From contig JANQLV010000051.1 of the NCBI GenBank assembly GCA_028280415.1, positions 124,001-188,000 on the forward strand: a stretch of 64,000 bases of DNA, written 5' to 3'. Position 1 is the stretch's first letter. The number at the start of each line of letters is the position of its first letter. The stretch is from Saprospiraceae bacterium. Lineage in GTDB: Bacteria; Bacteroidota; Bacteroidia; Chitinophagales; Saprospiraceae. A program made the translations under genes and the position numbers. Shown piece after piece: positions 8,336 to 17,179 of the stretch. Under the pieces are notes generated by a model. The model did no database searches, was not told where the DNA came from, and saw only the letters and a list, made by a program, of their open reading frames with translations.

Positions 8336-9373
8336 TTATTCTGAAGGAATAGAATTGCGTTTTTCTTCCCAGTTCCAGGCCGTGCGCATGATATCTTCGA
8401 TATTACGATTGGGCTGCCAGCGCAGTAATTGGCGTGCTTTATCATTATTGGCATAAATAGCTACAACGTCTCCTTCCCGACGTGGAGCGATTTTGTAATT
8501 TAGCTTTCTGCCTGAAGTTTTTTCAAAAGCATGAATTGCTTCAAAAACAGTTACCCCTTCTCCAATGCCAAGGTTAAAAATCTCATAATTGGAACTGTTC
8601 CTTTCCTCAAAAAGATACTCAATTGCTTTGGTATGGGCATTCGAAATATCCATTACATGAATGTAATCCCGAATACAGCTACCATCCCGGGTATCATAAT
8701 CATCTCCGAACACCACCATCCCATCTCGTTTACCAATTGCGGTTTCCATAATCACCGGAACCAGGTTCCAGGCAGTTTTACGAGCCTGCTCTCCAATTAA
8801 AGCAGATTCATGTGCTCCGGCAGGATTAAAATAACGCAGCATTACAGAACTAACAGCTGAATTATTCGCTGCAAAATCCTTGACGATTTGCTCTCCCATT
8901 TGCTTGGTTCTCGCATAAGGACTTTCCGCTTCTTCGAATGGCGTGCTTTCGGTTACCGGCAATTCCTCCGCATTTCCATAAACTGAGCAGCTGGATGAAA
9001 ATATGAAACCTCTAACGCCATATATTTTACAGCATTCCAGAATATTAAGTAAAGAGTTCAAATTATTTCGAAAATAATCCAGTGGGCGAGTTACCGATTC
9101 GTTTACGCTTTTCAAAGCAGCAAAGTGAATAACCCCGCCAATATCGCTGTGTTCTTCAAAAATCCGTTTAGTCGCCTTAAAATCACATAAATCCAAAGTA
9201 TAGTTGGGAACATCTTTTCCGGTAATTGCCTTGATCCCATCCATTACACTGGCGTAGGAATTGACATTATTATCAACAGATACAACTTCAAAACCATTAT
9301 CGATCAGGTCAACAATAGTATGACTGCCGATATAACCACAGCCTCCGGTAACCAATACTTTTTTATTTGCCAT
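8336..9373 (-). CDS. galE: UDP-glucose 4-epimerase
   Basis: A cytoplasmic NAD-dependent epimerase interconverting UDP-glucose and UDP-galactose, 345 residues, normal length. The Rossmann motif GGCGYIGS (10-17), the segment SSSCSVYG and the catalytic Tyr153/Lys157 pair (SPYARTK) are all present, as is the C-terminal EGVTVFEAI region of GalE. It supplies UDP-galactose for surface glycans; the glycosyltransferase genes about 1 kb away on the other strand fit that role. It is monocistronic and divergent from cysQ. Confidence 0.95.
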   Translation of the reverse strand: MANKKVLVTGGCGYIGSHTIVDLIDNGFEVVSVDNNVNSYASVMDGIKAITGKDVPNYTLDLCDFKATKRIFEEHSDIGGVIHFAALKSVNESVTRPLDYFRNNLNSLLNILECCKIYGVRGFIFSSSCSVYGNAEELPVTESTPFEEAESPYARTKQMGEQIVKDFAANNSAVSSVMLRYFNPAGAHESALIGEQARKTAWNLVPVIMETAIGKRDGMVVFGDDYDTRDGSCIRDYIHVMDISNAHTKAIEYLFEERNSSNYEIFNLGIGEGVTVFEAIHAFEKTSGRKLNYKIAPRREGDVVAIYANNDKARQLLRWQPNRNIEDIMRTAWNWEEKRNSIPSE

Positions 9374-9511
9374 CTGTATTATTTTAATTAAGTACGAGCA
9401 GCTTCCAATTTTATGTTAAAAAACATCCCCCCAAGCCTTTTTAATATTAGATAATGCCTTTATATCAAAAATTAAGCCTTTTCCTTAATTTTTCGGGATA
9501 GTATATTTTTA

Positions 9512-9519
9512 TACTTTTG
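9512..9519 (+). promoter_or_regulatory. -7 element upstream of cysQ
   Basis: TACTTTTG matches TAnnTTTG exactly and sits 46 bp before the cysQ ATG, with TTTCG about 16 bp further upstream as a poor -33 element. It implies a leader of about 40 nt. Confidence 0.5.
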
Positions 9520-9565
9520 CAAAAGTAAAGAATCAGTCCCTATTTTTGATAAGAAACTAGTTTAT

Positions 9566-10351
9566 ATGGATTTAAAAGAGATGATCGAGCGGGTTGCTAT
9601 TATTGCTGGCAAAGCAGGAGCAGAAATCCTGAAGGTATATGAGACACAGACGGATATTGGAATTGAGTATAAAAAGGATGATTCGCCCCTAACTAAAGCG
9701 GATAGTGCTGCCAACCAAAAAATATGCGAAGAGCTGGATTTGTTAAATCCTAAATTTCCAATCATCTCCGAAGAAAATAAACAGATACCCTATGCCGAGC
9801 GAAGCCAATACGAGTACTACTGGCTGGTCGACCCACTTGATGGCACTAAAGAGTTTATTAAACGCAATGGAGAATTCACGGTAAATATTGCGCTGATCAA
9901 GGATCAGAGGCCACTTGCCGGAGTTGTCTATGTACCTGTTACGGATGAACTTTTCTGGGCCATAAAAGGAGCAGGGGCTCATCATAAAAGAAACGGTGTA
10001 GAACAGAAAATCAGTTGTATGCCTTTTTCAGGTCAGGAAAGTGGCTTGGGTATTGTTTGTTCGCGATCGCATTTAAACGAAGCCACTCAGGCTTTTGTGG
10101 ACCAATTCGAATCTCCCAAATTGCTTGCCAGAGGCAGTTCTTTAAAATTTACCATCATCGCCCGGGGCGAAGCACATATTTACCCCAGACTGGCTCCAAC
10201 GATGGAATGGGACACTGCAGCCGCTCAGATTATCCTGGAAGAAGCGGGAGGAAAAGTGCTGGATGCACATAGTCGTCAGCCCCTGCGTTATAATAAAGAA
10301 GACTTGCTCAATCCTCATTTTATCGCTTACGGAAATATTGTTGAAAATTAA
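9566..10351 (+). CDS. cysQ: 3'(2'),5'-bisphosphate nucleotidase CysQ
   Basis: A Mg-dependent, Li-sensitive phosphatase of the inositol monophosphatase fold, 261 residues. It hydrolyses 3'-phosphoadenosine 5'-phosphate (or PAPS) left by sulfate activation. Metal ligands are seen in IISEEN (about 67-72), DPLDGT (89-94) and WDTAAAQIILEEAGG near the C-terminus; the ending LNPHFIAYG is typical of CysQ. The gene is followed 2 bp later by a glycosyltransferase gene, so the three genes 9566-12203 are probably one transcript. Confidence 0.93.
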   Translation: MDLKEMIERVAIIAGKAGAEILKVYETQTDIGIEYKKDDSPLTKADSAANQKICEELDLLNPKFPIISEENKQIPYAERSQYEYYWLVDPLDGTKEFIKRNGEFTVNIALIKDQRPLAGVVYVPVTDELFWAIKGAGAHHKRNGVEQKISCMPFSGQESGLGIVCSRSHLNEATQAFVDQFESPKLLARGSSLKFTIIARGEAHIYPRLAPTMEWDTAAAQIILEEAGGKVLDAHSRQPLRYNKEDLLNPHFIAYGNIVEN

Positions 10352-10353
10352 AT

Positions 10354-11106
10354 ATGCATGAACTTTCTGCGGTTGTCATCACTTATAATGAAGCTGAAAA
10401 CATTGAGGCTTGTGTCAGTGCTTTATGCCGGGTGGCACAGGAAGTTTTAGTAGTCGACTCACAAAGCACAGATCAGACGCAGGAAATTGCCCGAAAAGCA
10501 GGTGCAAAGGTTCTGGAAACAGACTGGCAGGGCTATTCCAAAACTAAGAATTTTGCCAATCAACAGGCCCGTTTTGACTGGATACTTTCCATCGATGCCG
10601 ATGAGGTACTATCTGAGGAACTTATTTTAAGCCTTTTGAATCTAGAGCCAGACCCTAAAAAAGTTTATGCGCTAGATCGTTTGACCAATTACTGCGGACA
10701 ATGGATTCGGCATAGTGGCTGGTATCCGGAGTGGAAAATTCGACTTTTCAATCGAAAAATCAGTCATTGGGAAGGGGCCTTTGTTCACGAAAAATTACAG
10801 CATCAAAAAGCGGTAACAACAGAAAGGTTGCGCGGAAAGCTCTTTCACTACTCCTATAAAACCTCCGAAGATCATTTGCAACGTATTCGAAAATACGCCC
10901 GGCTTTCCGCTATGGAGCTACAGGCGAAAGGAAAAAAAAGCAACTTCCTAAAGCGCTGGATATCTCCCTCTATTCGGTTTCTGAAAACATTTCTATTCAA
11001 AAAAGCATTTCTGGACGGAAAAAACGGCTGGATTATTAGTAAACGAAATGCCTATCTTGTTCATCTGAAATACACTATCCTTAGCGACCTAAACCGCAAG
11101 CAATGA
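10354..11106 (+). CDS. family 2 glycosyltransferase (WaaE/KdtX-like)
   Basis: A GT-A fold glycosyltransferase of 250 residues. The N-terminus AVVITYNEAENI, the DSQSTDQT nucleotide-binding turn and the DxD metal motif SIDADEV (81-83) are clear. The central part (SGWYPEWKIRLFNRK, HEKL) resembles WaaE/KdtX-like beta-1,4-glucosyltransferases that modify the LPS inner core. The C-terminus is basic and hydrophobic, which suggests peripheral membrane binding. Its stop overlaps the start of the next glycosyltransferase by 4 bp (ATGA type), so translation is probably coupled. Confidence 0.92.
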   Translation: MHELSAVVITYNEAENIEACVSALCRVAQEVLVVDSQSTDQTQEIARKAGAKVLETDWQGYSKTKNFANQQARFDWILSIDADEVLSEELILSLLNLEPDPKKVYALDRLTNYCGQWIRHSGWYPEWKIRLFNRKISHWEGAFVHEKLQHQKAVTTERLRGKLFHYSYKTSEDHLQRIRKYARLSAMELQAKGKKSNFLKRWISPSIRFLKTFLFKKAFLDGKNGWIISKRNAYLVHLKYTILSDLNRKQ

Positions 11107-12203
11107 AAGTACTTCATTTTTCATCAGCCCGAACCTGGAGAGGTGGAGAACAACAGATTGCGTATTTGTTGGAAGAATTGAAGCTCCTGGATGTTGAGCA
11201 AGAAGTTTTATGTGTAACGGGCTCGAAGATGGAAGCATTCTGCCTGAGCCATCATTTTCCTTTTTCTACTTATAAAAAAGGCCCCTCCATTTCTCCCCTG
11301 CCCGGTTTGAAACTGGCTTCGATCCTTAAAAATAAAACATTTGATATCGTCCATTTGCACGATGCCCATTCGCATAGTTTTGCCTGCATTGGTATAACTT
11401 TATTCGGTATCAAAGCGCCTTTGGTACTCAGTAGAAGAGTGGATTTTCCTATCAAAAAAAGCTTTCTGTCCCAGTGGAAATACAATCATTCATCGATTAA
11501 AGCCATCATCTGCGTTTCCCATTTTATTAAAATGGTGATCAAAAACGATATTAAAGAGCAGGCAAAAATCAAAGTAGTCCATTCGGGAATAGATATCGGC
11601 AGGTTTCGTTTTTCAAAAAACGATAAACTCCGCAGTGAATATAATATCCCTTCGCAAACTCCCCTTATTGTAAACGTAGCGGCCATCGCTCCACACAAAG
11701 ACTTATTCACTTTTGTCGATACTGCGGCATTGATCCTGCAAAGTCGTCCGGAAGTAAAATTTATGATCATTGGAGGAGATGGTGGAAAAGAATCGGAAAT
11801 CCGGACTTATATCCGACAGAAAAACTTGCAGGATAATATTATCCTCACCGGATTCCGGCGGGATATTCCCGAAATCCTGCCGGGCATTGATATTTTTCTT
11901 TTTACAAGTAAAACCGAAGGACTGGGAACCAGTCTGCTGGATGCACTGGCCTGCCGTGTCCCGATTGTAGCTACAGCAGCCGGAGGAATCCCCGAGATTG
12001 TTGAACACGAAAAAACGGGCCTCTTAGCCCCAGTGAAAGACGCTGCTCAACTTGCCCGACAAGTTTTGAGATTGCTAAAGGATCAAGCATTGCGCGATCA
12101 GTTAATCGAAAACGGATCAAAAAAACTGGAGTCCTTTTCAAGAACACAAACGGCTAAAGAAACCCTAAAGATTTATCAATTGATCCTCGATATGCGGTCT
12201 TAA
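11103..12203 (+). CDS. family 4 glycosyltransferase
   Basis: A GT-B fold, GT4-type transferase of 366 residues. The acceptor domain starts with LHFSSARTWRGGEQQ; the nucleotide-sugar domain has VNVAAIAPHKD, the motif TEGLGTSLLDAL (canonical second Glu replaced by Asp), and ATAAGGIPEIVEHEKTGLL. It is translationally coupled to the GT2 gene upstream, and the pair likely adds successive sugars to LPS core or another surface glycan. Donor and acceptor cannot be read from the sequence. Confidence 0.92.
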   Translation: MKVLHFSSARTWRGGEQQIAYLLEELKLLDVEQEVLCVTGSKMEAFCLSHHFPFSTYKKGPSISPLPGLKLASILKNKTFDIVHLHDAHSHSFACIGITLFGIKAPLVLSRRVDFPIKKSFLSQWKYNHSSIKAIICVSHFIKMVIKNDIKEQAKIKVVHSGIDIGRFRFSKNDKLRSEYNIPSQTPLIVNVAAIAPHKDLFTFVDTAALILQSRPEVKFMIIGGDGGKESEIRTYIRQKNLQDNIILTGFRRDIPEILPGIDIFLFTSKTEGLGTSLLDALACRVPIVATAAGGIPEIVEHEKTGLLAPVKDAAQLARQVLRLLKDQALRDQLIENGSKKLESFSRTQTAKETLKIYQLILDMRS

Positions 12204-12269
12204 ATGCCCTGTGACTGAACCAAGGCTCAATTTCAGAGTTTTAAAAATAAACCAAATCATTTCCTGTTC

Positions 12270-13034
12270 ATGCAATACCGCAATTCCATTTACCTGTCCC
12301 TGATCTCTACTCTTGTGATGCTCCTACTTTATGGACTAAGTACTTTGGGTTACTTGGGGGATAGTCCGGTTGGACAAACTTCGGTGGATACCGAACCCTT
12401 AATTGTTCCCGCAGGTTATGCTTTCTCCATTTGGGGAATTATTTATACGGGATTGATCCTGTTTCCCATTTTCCAGTTAATAAAAAAAAGGGATAAGCAT
12501 CCTTTGTGGCATCAGGTCCGAATTCTGTTCTCCCTCAATGTAATAGCAAATGGCCTTTGGTTAGCATTTGCTTCTTATAACTGGTTATGGATGACGGTGA
12601 TTGTGATTATTTTTATGTTAATTAGCCTTTACAGAATTAATCTTCTTTTAATTAAAATAGAAGCGGAAGGCGCTGCGATCAATTTTTGGACAGAGCGCCT
12701 TGTTTTCAGTATCTATTTTGCCTGGATTACTCTGGCTACGGTATTGAATATCAGTGCAGCATTAAATTACTACAACTGGACAGGCTTTGGTTTATCCGAA
12801 GTAAGCTGGTCATTGATTATCCTTCCGATAGTAGCAATTATCGCCAGTACCGCAGTATGGAAATATAAGGATAGTGCTTATGCAGGAGTGGTCGTTTGGG
12901 CATTTATTGCTTTGGTCATCAAACATTGGGAACAGATTCCAATTATAGCATATATATCCCTGGCAATTGCCTTGCTTTTCTTTATTTTGATGTTTGCCAC
13001 TAAAAAAGGGAGCCGGGTTTTACAAACTACCTGA
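12270..13034 (+). CDS. TspO/MBR-like tryptophan-rich membrane protein
   Basis: An integral membrane protein of 254 residues with about seven hydrophobic helices. The string VPAGYAFSIWGIIY resembles the TspO/MBR signature, and tryptophans are frequent. Classical TspO has five helices and about 160 residues, so this is a longer relative. TspO proteins bind tetrapyrroles and related ligands; what this subfamily does is unknown to me. Its 3' end overlaps the convergent gene by 15 bp. Confidence 0.72.
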   Translation: MQYRNSIYLSLISTLVMLLLYGLSTLGYLGDSPVGQTSVDTEPLIVPAGYAFSIWGIIYTGLILFPIFQLIKKRDKHPLWHQVRILFSLNVIANGLWLAFASYNWLWMTVIVIIFMLISLYRINLLLIKIEAEGAAINFWTERLVFSIYFAWITLATVLNISAALNYYNWTGFGLSEVSWSLIILPIVAIIASTAVWKYKDSAYAGVVVWAFIALVIKHWEQIPIIAYISLAIALLFFILMFATKKGSRVLQTT

Positions 13035-13529
13035 TTCGTTTTCCATCCGGACCTTCTCAAATTTGTTTTCGAAAATCCGTTTTTCAAAGAAGTTGCGTAT
13101 TTTTTTATAAAAAGGGCGACTTGCTTCAAAGCTTAAAATACCATCGTATAAAGTAAAAATATGCAAAGCAGATTGTAGCGGAAAAGCATAGCTTTGCTTC
13201 ATATGTCCGGAAGACCTTTTTTCCCATTTTTGACCAATTAGCTTGATTTTCAAAATCTCTTGGAGTTGAAAGCCAACATAACGCAACTTCTGGTTGCGAT
13301 TAACCCGAATCAAAAAACCGTTTTTCATCAATTCAAAATTACTGAAAGAAATCTCTCCAATAATCTCATTATCCAATTCGTCAAAATGTGGAATGCCCGT
13401 TTTATAAATAATTTTAGGGGAACCTATTCCCCCCTCACGAATTCTTTCCAGAAAATTATACTTGCCCCCGAAGTAAGCCACATCCCTGGCAAGCATTTGT
13501 CCTTTATTGTTGAGTTTTATAATTTTCAA
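13020..13529 (-). CDS. conserved hypothetical protein
   Basis: A 169-residue protein that I do not recognise. It has no signal peptide or membrane helix and is rich in Lys, Phe and Ile; the segments IYKTGIPHFDELDNEIIGEIS and a basic C-terminus (FFEKRIFENKFEKVRM) give no functional clue. Its ATG lies 1 bp after the stop of the asparaginase-like gene, so the two are co-transcribed and perhaps act together. Confidence 0.7.
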   Translation of the reverse strand: MKIIKLNNKGQMLARDVAYFGGKYNFLERIREGGIGSPKIIYKTGIPHFDELDNEIIGEISFSNFELMKNGFLIRVNRNQKLRYVGFQLQEILKIKLIGQKWEKRSSGHMKQSYAFPLQSALHIFTLYDGILSFEASRPFYKKIRNFFEKRIFENKFEKVRMENESGSL

Positions 13530-13530
13530 A

Positions 13531-14016
13531 CTAATAAAATTTTCCGGTTTGCAGATTGCGGTCTATTTCGTTATAAGGCTTGACGATACCGTGCATAGTG
13601 ATAAACAGCCCCCGATTCGAAAGGTTGGCAGTAGCAATAGCTGCCCCCAGATTAATTGATGCTTCAGAATTGTAAAACCTTTCCGGAAGCATTGCTCCGG
13701 TGAGAACAATTAATTTATCATTAATCCGTTCTGCCAGAAATTTTGCCGTTTGCTGCATAGTATCTGTGCCATGGGTAATGATGATTTTATCATAATCACT
13801 TTTATTAATAAAATCCGCTAATTGCTGGCGGTCATTATCGTCAATTTCTAAACTATCCTTCTGAAAAACAGTTTGAATCTCATATTCAAAAGAAGGGTTC
13901 AATTTTTCCAGAATACGTTCTACTGCCGGTGCTCCAAATTCAAAAGCCCAGCCCTTTGTGGTATGGGGATAATCTTTGTCAATAGTTCCTCCGGTTTGTA
14001 AAAAGAGAATTTTCAT
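13531..14016 (-). CDS. asparaginase domain protein (single-domain)
   Basis: A 161-residue protein made of only the N-terminal, catalytic domain of type I/II L-asparaginase. Both threonine motifs are intact: LQTGGTID (nucleophile Thr near residue 10) and HGTDTM (Thr, Asp about 80-84). Full-length asparaginases have about 330 residues and a second domain. Because the stop is clean and one-domain relatives of this length exist in other bacteria, I treat it as a real small family member and not a truncated pseudogene. Whether it hydrolyses asparagine is uncertain. Confidence 0.85.
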   Translation of the reverse strand: MKILFLQTGGTIDKDYPHTTKGWAFEFGAPAVERILEKLNPSFEYEIQTVFQKDSLEIDDNDRQQLADFINKSDYDKIIITHGTDTMQQTAKFLAERINDKLIVLTGAMLPERFYNSEASINLGAAIATANLSNRGLFITMHGIVKPYNEIDRNLQTGKFY

Positions 14017-14125
14017 AGGCAGGTTCCATTATATAGGTGCAGGTTATTTGTAGCTCAAATTATTCTTTGTTTTAAACAAACAATCCTGACTACTGTTCTA
14101 TTTGAGTCATAAGATACAGATATAA

Positions 14126-14980
14126 TTGAAAACTGAAAATATCATTCGCGGACTTATTGGAGTAGCGATTTTGCTACCTGGTATCTGGTTGCTGAGTAAT
14201 GAATGGGCTTCGCTTTTTCAGAAAAGTATCCTGTTGCTCTCCTTGATCCTGACAGCTTTATGGATTCTGAGCCTGGTCATCAAAGATGCCGGTATCATTG
14301 ATATTTTCTGGGGCACTGGTTTTGTCATCGTTTCCTGGTTATATGCTTTTCAAGGGGGATTGGAAAATCTTGGATTGCGCCACTTTATACTGCTCGCAAT
14401 GATCACCCTATGGGGGCTCCGTCTCAGCATATATCTGGCTATCCGCAATATTGGCAAACCCGAGGATTATCGCTACGCCGCCTGGCGAAAAGAAAATGGA
14501 AAAAACTGGTGGTGGAAATCCCTTTTAAAAGTTTTTTTACTGCAAGGTGTTCTGTTATGGGTCATTTCTGCCACTTATTTACCTGCTCTGAAATCAGGAA
14601 GCAGCCTGCTCATTTGGGATTATGTGGGGATCGTATTCTGGAGTGTGGGCTTTTTCTTTGAAGTTGTCGGGGATTGGCAAATGATGTGTTTTAAGAGCTA
14701 TCCTATCAATAAAGGCAAGGTGATGGATCAGGGGGTCTGGCGCTATACCCGACATCCTAACTATTTTGGTGAGGCGATGATGTGGTGGGGCTTTTTCCTT
14801 TTCAGTCTAGCTCATCCCCAGGGCATTTATTATATTTTCTGCCCCGTAATCATGACTTTTTTACTTCTCAAAGTCTCCGGAGTAGCGATGCTCGAAGAAG
14901 GCTTAAAAGCCAGCAAGCCAGATTATCAGGATTATATGCGAAAGACCTCTGCTTTTATCCCAATGCCTCCGAAGGAGTGA
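14126..14980 (+). CDS. DUF1295 membrane protein (steroid 5-alpha-reductase-like)
   Basis: A polytopic membrane protein of 284 residues in the DUF1295 / steroid 5-alpha-reductase-like group. The C-terminal signature GVWRYTRHPNYFGEAMMWWG (NADPH-binding region in the superfamily) and a Trp-rich centre are clear. The true substrate is unknown. No ATG is available: the frame opens with TTG at 14126 directly after an in-frame TAA (14123-14125), giving MKTENIIRGLIG before the first helix. Confidence 0.87.
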   Translation: MKTENIIRGLIGVAILLPGIWLLSNEWASLFQKSILLLSLILTALWILSLVIKDAGIIDIFWGTGFVIVSWLYAFQGGLENLGLRHFILLAMITLWGLRLSIYLAIRNIGKPEDYRYAAWRKENGKNWWWKSLLKVFLLQGVLLWVISATYLPALKSGSSLLIWDYVGIVFWSVGFFFEVVGDWQMMCFKSYPINKGKVMDQGVWRYTRHPNYFGEAMMWWGFFLFSLAHPQGIYYIFCPVIMTFLLLKVSGVAMLEEGLKASKPDYQDYMRKTSAFIPMPPKE

Positions 14981-15034
14981 ATTCGTGGTTTGTGGTTTAG
15001 AAATTGAATATAAATATTACTTTTATAAGAAAAA

Positions 15035-15637
15035 ATGGACTTCAATTTTCAGGAAGAAATTATCCTTGAAGACGAAAGGGTTTTGATTCGTCCAATGCGA
15101 AATGAAGACAAGGAGCATTTGATGGAATTATTACTCGTTCCGGACTTGAGCACCTATTCTTCTTTACAAATCAAGCGTGCGAAGGATACCCTGCTGTACA
15201 TCGATCAATGCCTGGAAGATTATCGGGCAAAAGTTCGTTATCCATTTACTTTTTATGATAAAAAAAATAAAATCTACGCGGGAACTTCCTGTTTTGGAAA
15301 CATCTCCAATCAACATAAAAGACTCGAAATAGGCTGGACCAAAGTAGCCAAACCATTGCAGGGTACGGGCTTAAATACCCACTGTAAATTTTTACTATTG
15401 CAATACGCATTTGAATACCTCCGCTTCAATCGCGTAGAGTTAAAATCTCACTCGGAAAATATACGTTCCCGAAAAGCAATGGAGAAAATAGGCGCTAAAT
15501 ACGAAGGTATGCTTCGGCACCATATGATTATGCCGGATGGTACGATTCGGGATACTGTTTACTACTCGATTTTACTGGAAGAGTGGTCCACTGTAAAAGC
15601 TTTGCTCAAAAGTTTAATGCAAAAACCGGAATACTAA
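15035..15637 (+). CDS. GNAT family N-acetyltransferase (RimJ/RimL type)
   Basis: A 200-residue acetyl-CoA transferase. RVLIRPMRNEDKEHL at the start, LEIGWTKVAKPLQGTGLN (acetyl-CoA pyrophosphate loop) and FNRVELKSHSENIRSRKAMEKIGA near the C-terminus follow the RimJ/RimL pattern of protein N-terminal or small-molecule acetyltransferases. The substrate is unknown. It converges with modC, with 10 bp between stops. Confidence 0.88.
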   Translation: MDFNFQEEIILEDERVLIRPMRNEDKEHLMELLLVPDLSTYSSLQIKRAKDTLLYIDQCLEDYRAKVRYPFTFYDKKNKIYAGTSCFGNISNQHKRLEIGWTKVAKPLQGTGLNTHCKFLLLQYAFEYLRFNRVELKSHSENIRSRKAMEKIGAKYEGMLRHHMIMPDGTIRDTVYYSILLEEWSTVKALLKSLMQKPEY

Positions 15638-15647
15638 ACTCATTACA

Positions 15648-16439
15648 TTATTCTTCCTCAAACTCAATAGAGGGGATGTTTAGCTGAACTACCTGGCCAT
15701 TGATCAGGATGGATAGATTATAATTTTCCTTAAGTCGCTCTACAGAAAGTAATTTTGCATTTGTCTGCTTTGTAAAAAACCGGGCCGGTGTCTCTTGCCG
15801 GATAATCAGGCCTTTTTCTAACTGAATTAAATAATCGGATAAGCGGAGAATTTCGGGAACATCATGACTAACTAAAATGGTAGTAAGTTTAAATTCCTGA
15901 TGAACTTTTAGGAGATACTCCTGTAGTTTTTGCCGCATTTCTGAATCCAGCGCGGACAATGGTTCATCCAAAAGCAATAGCTTGGGTCTTCTAACCAGTG
16001 CTCTGGCCAGAGCAACCCTCTGTTGTTGTCCGCCCGAAAGTGTTGCCGGTTTAAGTGATTGCAAATCACCCAGTTCAATTACCTCAATTAAATCCTTAAT
16101 TATTTTTCGATCTGCCGTTTTGCTCAGTGCAAATTCAAGATTTTCCAATACCGTCATATTTGGAAACAAGGCATAATCCTGAAAAACCAGTCCCACGTTT
16201 CTTTTTTGTGGCTTGAGATTTATTTTATGCTGGGTATCCAGCCAGGTTTCATCATCCACTATAATCTTTCCCTGGTCGGGTACAAACAAGCCGGCAAGCA
16301 TGCGCAGGATAGATGTTTTTCCCGCTCCTGATTTTCCGTAAAGGGTCACAAAACTTCCCCGCTTGATATCCATTGAGATATCCAGACGCATCGTTCCTCC
16401 AGCGGAATGCAGTTTTTTATTAAGCATTAGCTCAAGCAT
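15648..16439 (-). CDS. modC: molybdate ABC transporter ATP-binding protein
   Basis: The ATPase of a molybdate importer, 263 residues. Walker A GKSGAGKT (35-42), Q-loop VFQDYALFP, signature LSGGQQQR (134-141) and Walker B LLLLDEP (154-160) are intact. It is shorter than the usual ~350-residue ModC: the C-terminal molybdate-binding (Mop/TOBE) domain is reduced to about 30 residues, so feedback sensing by this subunit is probably missing. It lies 43 bp after modB in the order modA-modB-modC. Confidence 0.92.
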   Translation of the reverse strand: MLELMLNKKLHSAGGTMRLDISMDIKRGSFVTLYGKSGAGKTSILRMLAGLFVPDQGKIIVDDETWLDTQHKINLKPQKRNVGLVFQDYALFPNMTVLENLEFALSKTADRKIIKDLIEVIELGDLQSLKPATLSGGQQQRVALARALVRRPKLLLLDEPLSALDSEMRQKLQEYLLKVHQEFKLTTILVSHDVPEILRLSDYLIQLEKGLIIRQETPARFFTKQTNAKLLSVERLKENYNLSILINGQVVQLNIPSIEFEEE

Positions 16440-16482
16440 AAAAGCCTGCGTTTATCCAAAATAGATGAGTTCATTTCTTTCT

Positions 16483-17145
16483 CTATTTAAAGTATCTTTT
16501 ATTAACCGCATAGACCAATAAAAGTATCGTAAAAGTAATAGCAAACAAAATCAGGGAATAGGTATTGGCCGCATCGTAATTAAGGGCTTCTACCTCGTCG
16601 TATATCGTGATAGAAGCTACCTTAGTTTTACCCGGGATGTTTCCACCAATCATCAGAACGACACCAAACTCCCCAATCGTATGTGCAAAAGCCAGGACCG
16701 TTCCGGTTAAAAGAGCAGGTTTGATATTGGGTAATAAAACTCTAAAAATAGTTTCCATACGAGATTTCCCCAATACGTAGGATGCTTCTTTAAGTGAAGC
16801 GGGTAAATTAGCAAATCCGGATTGTATCGGTTGTACCATAAAGGGCAGACTGTAAATAACGGAAGCAATAACGAGCCCGCTGAAAGAAAAAACCAATCTA
16901 ATACCGAACCAGCTATCGAGCCATTGCCCAAAAGCTCCCGAAGGACTGAAGGCAATTAACAAATAAAAACCAAGTACCGTGGGAGGTAATACCAAAGGCA
17001 TCCCAACTAAAGTCTCAACGATCAATTTAGCCCTGGACCTGGAATAGGCCAGCCAATAAGCCAAGGGGATAGCAATCACCAATAAGATCAGCGTCGTGAC
17101 CAAGGCGAGACGGAAAGTCAGTAATAATGGCTCCCAGTCGATCAT
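16483..17145 (-). CDS. modB: molybdate ABC transporter permease
   Basis: The inner-membrane channel of the molybdate importer, 220 residues with five or six helices. Family hallmarks are GMPLVLPPTVLGFYLL and the EAA loop that contacts the ATPase (EASYVLGKSRMETIFRVLLP), followed by HTIGEFGVVLMIGG. Gene order and 34-bp spacing to modA support one operon. Confidence 0.95.
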   Translation of the reverse strand: MIDWEPLLLTFRLALVTTLILLVIAIPLAYWLAYSRSRAKLIVETLVGMPLVLPPTVLGFYLLIAFSPSGAFGQWLDSWFGIRLVFSFSGLVIASVIYSLPFMVQPIQSGFANLPASLKEASYVLGKSRMETIFRVLLPNIKPALLTGTVLAFAHTIGEFGVVLMIGGNIPGKTKVASITIYDEVEALNYDAANTYSLILFAITFTILLLVYAVNKRYFK

Positions 17146-17179
17146 TCTTTTATTCTATTTGAAGCAATTGTCTCCAAGT

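Noticed and set aside
13531-14016. The short asparaginase considered as a truncated pseudogene.
   Set aside because: Both catalytic motifs and a clean stop are present and single-domain relatives of this size exist.
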